Shown: piece after piece, positions 38,801 to 44,800 of the stretch
Numbering within the stretch: the stretch's first letter is position 1
How the letters are laid out: each line of letters starts with the position of its first letter
Origin: Saccharothrix syringae
GTDB taxonomy: Bacteria > Actinomycetota > Actinomycetes > Mycobacteriales > Pseudonocardiaceae
Reading direction: 5' to 3'
Assembly: GCF_009498035.1 (NCBI RefSeq)
Contig: NZ_CP034550.1
Location: 10,168,001 to 10,232,000, forward strand
DNA length: 64,000 nt
Notes under the pieces: model-generated
The model's database searches: none
Seen by the model: only the letters and a program-made list of their open reading frames with translations
What the model was told of the DNA's origin: nothing
Program-made: the position numbers and the translations under genes

Positions 38801-41800
38801 GGCGAACCCGGACAACCCCGAGATCCTGCCGCTGGTCCACGGCCGGGCGAACCTGTGGGTGTCGGACGGCTCGGCGATGACGGCCGACCCGTCGGGCTTC
38901 CAGCCCGGCACGCCCCGGGTCCGGCGGCTGACCGACCCGCCGACGGTCAAGGAGCTGCTCACCCACCGCCCGGCGACGCGCGCACCGGAGTTCCTGCACG
39001 TCGAGGCGGTCGCCAACACCACCGCGCTGCGCGACGCGGCGCTCGACGTGCTCACCCGGGCCGCCGACGGGGACGCGGCGCTGACCGTGCCCGGCACGGA
39101 GTCGCGCAACCAGGTCGACCGGCTGTTCAGCCCGGAGAACATCAGGGCCAACCTGCGCAAGCTGATCGAGACCGGCATGCAGGAGCAGGGCCTGAAGTAC
39201 GACCGGCGGATCACCGACCGGACCGGCTCCCTCGGCGTGTCGGTGCAGCTGGGCAAGCCCCGGCTCGTCTCGATCTCCGACAGCACCGGCACCGAGAACG
39301 CGGTCACCGGCGGCTACAAGGCCGGTGACAGCAGCAGCACCAACCGCTCGGTGGACCTCACCGCCGGCCTCAACGTGCCGATCAAGCCGGTCCCGGCACC
39401 GGTGGCCGCGGGCGAGCCGACCCCGGCCGGTGGCGCGGGCGGCTTCGCCGTGGCGGGCAAGGTCACGCCGTGGTCGGACTCGACGTCGCGGGCCCGCGAG
39501 GTCGGCGGCACCGTGGACCGCAACGTCGTCACGCCGTCCGACGGGCGGACCGTGCTGATCCAGCTCGACGCGGACGTGACGATCACCGCCGAGAGCCGCG
39601 CGGGCAACATGTGGCACGGCGGCACGCCGCACGTCGAGGGCGCCGCCGTGACGCTGCCCAAGGCGGTGTTCGTGCGGGTCAGCGAGGACGTGGCGCGCGA
39701 GCTGGGCGTGCTGCCGAAGGTGGCGCCGAGCGTGCCGGCGGTGTTCCCCGGCATGGCGCCGCCGCGGACCCTCGCCGCCGGCGAGCCCGGCTCGCTCGGG
39801 CTGTCCGCCGTGGAGGACGTGCCCGACCTGTCCGGCCTGGTCGACGACCTGATCGGGCAGGTCAACGACCGGACCGCCAAGCGGTTCGGCGACCCGCTGG
39901 TGCCGGACTCGGTGCTCAAGGACTCGATGAACAACCTCCAGCGGCTGGTCGACTTCGGCTCCCCGACCTCGGTCAAGGCGATGATCGACAGCGCGCTGGA
40001 CGGCGGCGTGCCGCTGCTGCTGCACCAGCCGGGCACCTTCGGCAAGGACTCGTTCCAGGTCACCCTGCGCGCGAAGCCGGGCACGCCGAGGTTCGACCGG
40101 GTGGTCAACGACGGCATCGACCTGGAGCACACCACCGCCGCCTCCGACAAGCTCACCGACGGCACCGGCCGGGGCACCGGCTGGGGCGTCGGCCTCCGGG
40201 CGCCGGGCCTGGCCCAGCCGGGCAGCGCGAACCCGAACGTCGGCGGCACGGCGGGCGTGATCGCGGCGGCCAACCTCAACCACGCCCGGTCGACCAACGT
40301 CACCGACGCCACCACGCGGCAGTTCGCCCACCTGCGCGCGGGCAGCGGCCCGGCGGCGAAGTACACCGTGCCGATCGAGTTCGAGCTGGTCGTGGAGCGG
40401 GGCGACCGGGAGGTCGCCAGGGCGACCAGCGGCCCGAAGGAGATCGGCGTCCGGCTGCACGCGGACGGCCTCCGGGTCGACGGCGGCGCGGCGGCGACCC
40501 GGCCCTACTCGGCGACGGCCACCGAGCCCGGCCCCCGCGCCGGGCAGCCGGCCGAGGCGCGGACCTGGCAGCAGGCGCCCGGCGCGACCCACCTGCCCGC
40601 GACGGCCTCGGTCGAGAACCTGCGCGGCGCCAAGGACCTGCGGGACGCGGCCGTGCGGGCGCTGGTCCTGGCGGGCGCGAACCAGGGCCTGGTCGGCAAG
40701 GGCACCGGCCCGCTCAACACCCTGCTGTCCACGATCAGCCAGGAGAACGTCCAGCCGAACCTGCCCGGCATGACCGACGGGGCGCTGGAGGTGCCCGGCC
40801 TGCACGAGGCCGCGCTGCTGTTCGGCCAGGACGCCGACGTCCAGGTGTACGCGCGGCTGGTCAACCCGCGGCTCGGCGCGCTGAGCGACGGGGTGAAGCT
40901 GGAGAACCCCAGCTCGGTGGTCACCACCACCAGCGGCGAGGCGAAGGTCAGCGAGACGCCCGACGTGTCGGTGGGCCTCGCCACCGGCAGCGCGGCCGTG
41001 AAGCAGGGGCCGGAGCCCAACGACACGGTCAACTTCGCCACCGGCGGCGTCGAGGTGCGGCACGGGGCCGAGGACTCCCAGGCGGTCTCCGGCGGCGCGA
41101 CCGACAACAAGGTCAACAACCCCAAGCCGCAGGGCCGCACCGGCCTGGTCGAGTTCGACGTCGAGTACCGGGTGGTCGCCAAGGTCGGCGGGCGCGTCGG
41201 CGTGGTGGACCTCTCGGTGCCCGGGTCGGCGTCGGCGCGGATGCCCGCGCCCGAGGCGGAGGCCCTGCTCGGCACGCCGTTCCCCACCGGGCTGGCGCAG
41301 GCCCAGGACGGCGTCAAGGCGGCGGCGAAGGCGTGGCGCGACGCGGAGCTGGAGGTCGACCGGGTCCGCCACGACGCCCAGCGCACCGTCAACGAGGTCG
41401 CCGCCGAGCTGGCGAAGACCGACAACGCCCTGACCGACCTGACCACCAGGCTCACCACCGGCAGCGACACCGACCGGGACGAGTCCGCCAAGGTCGCGGG
41501 CCTGGAGACCGCCCTCGGCGACGCCCGCGACGAGGCGGCCAGGCTCCGGCAGGACGTCGCCGACCTCAAGACCAGGGTAACCCGCCTGGACTTCGCCGCG
41601 CAGAACGCCGACGAGGCCCTGGACGACGCCACCCACGAGGCCGGGCAGAGCGCCGCGACCGTCGCGGACCTGGAGACCCGGCTCGACGAGGCCGCGGACC
41701 GCCTGGCCCGGGCCGAGCAGGCGCTGCGGGACGCCGAGCCGCCCGCCGCGGACGCGGCCCGCGCCGCCCGCGACGGCCTGCGGACCGAGGTCGACGGGCT

Positions 41801-44800
41801 GACCGCGGAGCTGACCGGGGCGAGGGAGCGGCACGACCTCGACGTGCGGGCGCGGGAGCAGGCCCGGGAGGCCGCCGCCAGGGCCCACCAGGACCTGACC
41901 GCGATCGAGGAGGCGCTGACCCAGGCGGAGACCGACCTGGAGACCACCCGCACCACCGTCGACACGGTCAAGGAGGACCTGCGCGAGCAGCAGCGCACCG
42001 CCCGCGAGGCCAAGGCCGCCCACGACCGGGCCCGCGCGGCGCACGACGCGCTGGTCCTGGCGCGGCAGGCGCAGGAGGCCCGGATCACCGCGGCGGAGGT
42101 CGCGCTGAACGAGGCGCGGGCCGCGGCCGACGGCGCGCAGCTCGCCTGGTGGGGCGCCAAGCGGGAGGTGGAAGCCCAGGTCGACACCTACAACGCCACC
42201 CCGCGGCCCGCCAACAGCGCGAACACCACTGCGGCGGCCTCCGGCAGCACCCCGAACACGACCACGCCCACCCAGCCACCCGGCACCACCCCGAACACGA
42301 CCACGCCCGCCCAGCCGCCCGGCACCACCCCGAACACGACCGCGCCCGCCCAGCCACCCGGCACCACCCCGAACACGACCGCGCCCGCCCAGCCACCCGG
42401 CACCACCCCGAACACGACCGCGCCCGCCCAGCCACCCAGCACCACCCCGAACACGACCACGCCCGCCCAGCCGCCCGGCACCACCCCGAACCAGGCGCCC
42501 CCGGTGCCGCAGATCACCGTCACCCCGCCGAACGCGCCCACCACCCGCTCGCCCGAGCCGACCGCCACCACCCGGCCCGAGGCCGCCACCCGGGCCGCCC
42601 GGGGGCCGAGGCCCGAGCTGACCCTCGACCTCCCGCCGGGCGGCACCGACCTGCCCTCCTCGGTCGAGGCGCTGGCGAACGACATCGCCGAGCAGAACGC
42701 CATCCGCGACCGCAACGGCTACACGCGCCCGACCGTGGAGGTCTCCGGCCCGAACGCCCACCGGGTCCGGGAGGCGCTGGCCGCCAGGGGGGTCGACGCC
42801 GCGGTCCGCGACACCGACGGCCCGACCACCGACGTCCACGTCGACTGGGAGCTCAAGCGCGCGGAGGGCTGGACCCCGCCCGAGGCGCCCGTGGGCGAGC
42901 GGGTCACCAGCACGACCATCCGCTCGACCGAACCGGCCGGCCCGCACCCCGTCCTGGACGACCCGTCCTGGCGGCACAGCACCGCGCCGACCGCCGACTG
43001 GTTCGGCCGGGACCGCCCGGCCACCTCCGCCGCCATCGAAGCCGCCCGCGCCGCGACCCCGGTCACCAGCCGGGTCCGGGGCGAGGACGGCGGTGTGCTG
43101 GACACCACCACCGTCGGCCCGGACGGCGTCCGGATGCGGGCCTGGCGCAGCCCGATCGCCTACGACACCCGCCTCCTGGACGTCGACGGCGTCCCGGTGC
43201 GCGACTTCACCGTCAAGATCCACCTCGACGCCGGCCACGCGAGCCCGGCCGAGCTGCTGGACCTGAAGGCGCGCACCCACGAGGGCGTCGAGGCCCTGTT
43301 CAACCAGGGCAACCGGCTGCCCGGCGGCGAGCAGTTCCACGTCACCGTCGAGTTCACCGACGACCCCGCCGAGGCGCACGCCACCGTCGACGTCACCGAC
43401 CCGGACGGCCGCGCCAACCAGCTGAACTGGCCGGTCGACGCCGACCCGCGCCGGCTGGCCCACGAGGTCGGCCACTTCCTCGGCCTCCAGGACGAGTACC
43501 TGGAGACCGAGGGGCCGAGGCCGATCTTCCAGCACCAGGACGGCAGGGGCCGCGTGGTCGGCGACAACGCGCCCATGACCGCCGGCATCGACGCCGACGA
43601 CGTGAGCCTCAAGCCGCGGAACCTGTGGCTGGTCGAGAACCGCATGCGCGCCCTGGGGAGCACCCTCCCGGTCGCGCCGGCCACCGCCGACCCGGGCACC
43701 CCGGCGCCGAACGCGCCCAAGCGCGGCCGCGTCGACTCGGACGCCGACTCGGACGCGGGTTCCGACCGGGGCGAGGGCACGTCCACCCGGCCGCCGGCCA
43801 AGCGGTTCCAGAACCTCGCCCTCGACGACAGCGACAGCGAGCTGTCCGAGCTGTCCGACGACCTGTCCGACATGGAGGTGGACGACCAGGCGCCGGCCGC
43901 CGCGCAGGCCCCGGTCACCCTGACCAACCCCGGCGGGGTGCACAACGACGCCTTCGCCGCCCTGGCCAACGGCCGCACCCTCACGCCGGTGACCAGCGAG
44001 AACTACCTGGCGGTGACGCAGCACGGCATCGAGGGCAACCAGCCGCCCGCGTTCGTGGTCAACATCATCGTGCGGGCGGGCGAGCTCAACCGGCTCGACG
44101 AGGTGATCAGCGGGATCATGGCCAACGCACCCGCCGACGTGCGGGGGCGGGTGGCGTTCGTGTTCGGCGTCAACGCCGCGCGGCAGAACCAGGTCGACGA
44201 CGCCCTGGCCGCCGCCGCGCCGGTGGTGGCCAACCGGCCGGAGCCGGTCGCGCTGGTGGCGCTGCCGCCGCACGGGGGCAGGTTCGAGTTCGGCGCGACC
44301 CGCAACCGGACGCTGACCAGCAACGCCACCGAGTTCGCCACGCTGGCCATGGCCCACAACGGCGCTCACCCGTACGTGGCGGTGATGGACTTCGACGCCG
44401 GCGACCGCCGGGTGGCGGCGGGCCCGCACGTGTTCCAGCACGTCGCGAACCTGCTGGAGGCCACCGACGTGGACGACAACCCGCGGCCGCTGCGCCCGCT
44501 GATGGTCGGCGGCGGCTACCGGGTCACCGACCGGGAGCGGCTGGTCGCCGACACCCTCAACCACATCAACACCACCAAGGGCGTGTCCGCGGCCAAGCGG
44601 CGGGAGCACCGGGCGCGGTTGGCGGAGGAGGGCTTCGTCGCCGAGTTCGAGCACGAGATGGCGGCCGACATGCACGCCCGGCGCAACCAGGCGGAGGTGC
44701 ACCCGCTGCTGCCGTACACGCCGGAGCCGAACCTGTTCGTCGACGGCCTGGCCGTCCTGGCGGGCCCGAACGTGCGGTTCGGCCCCAAGGGCGCCGAGTT

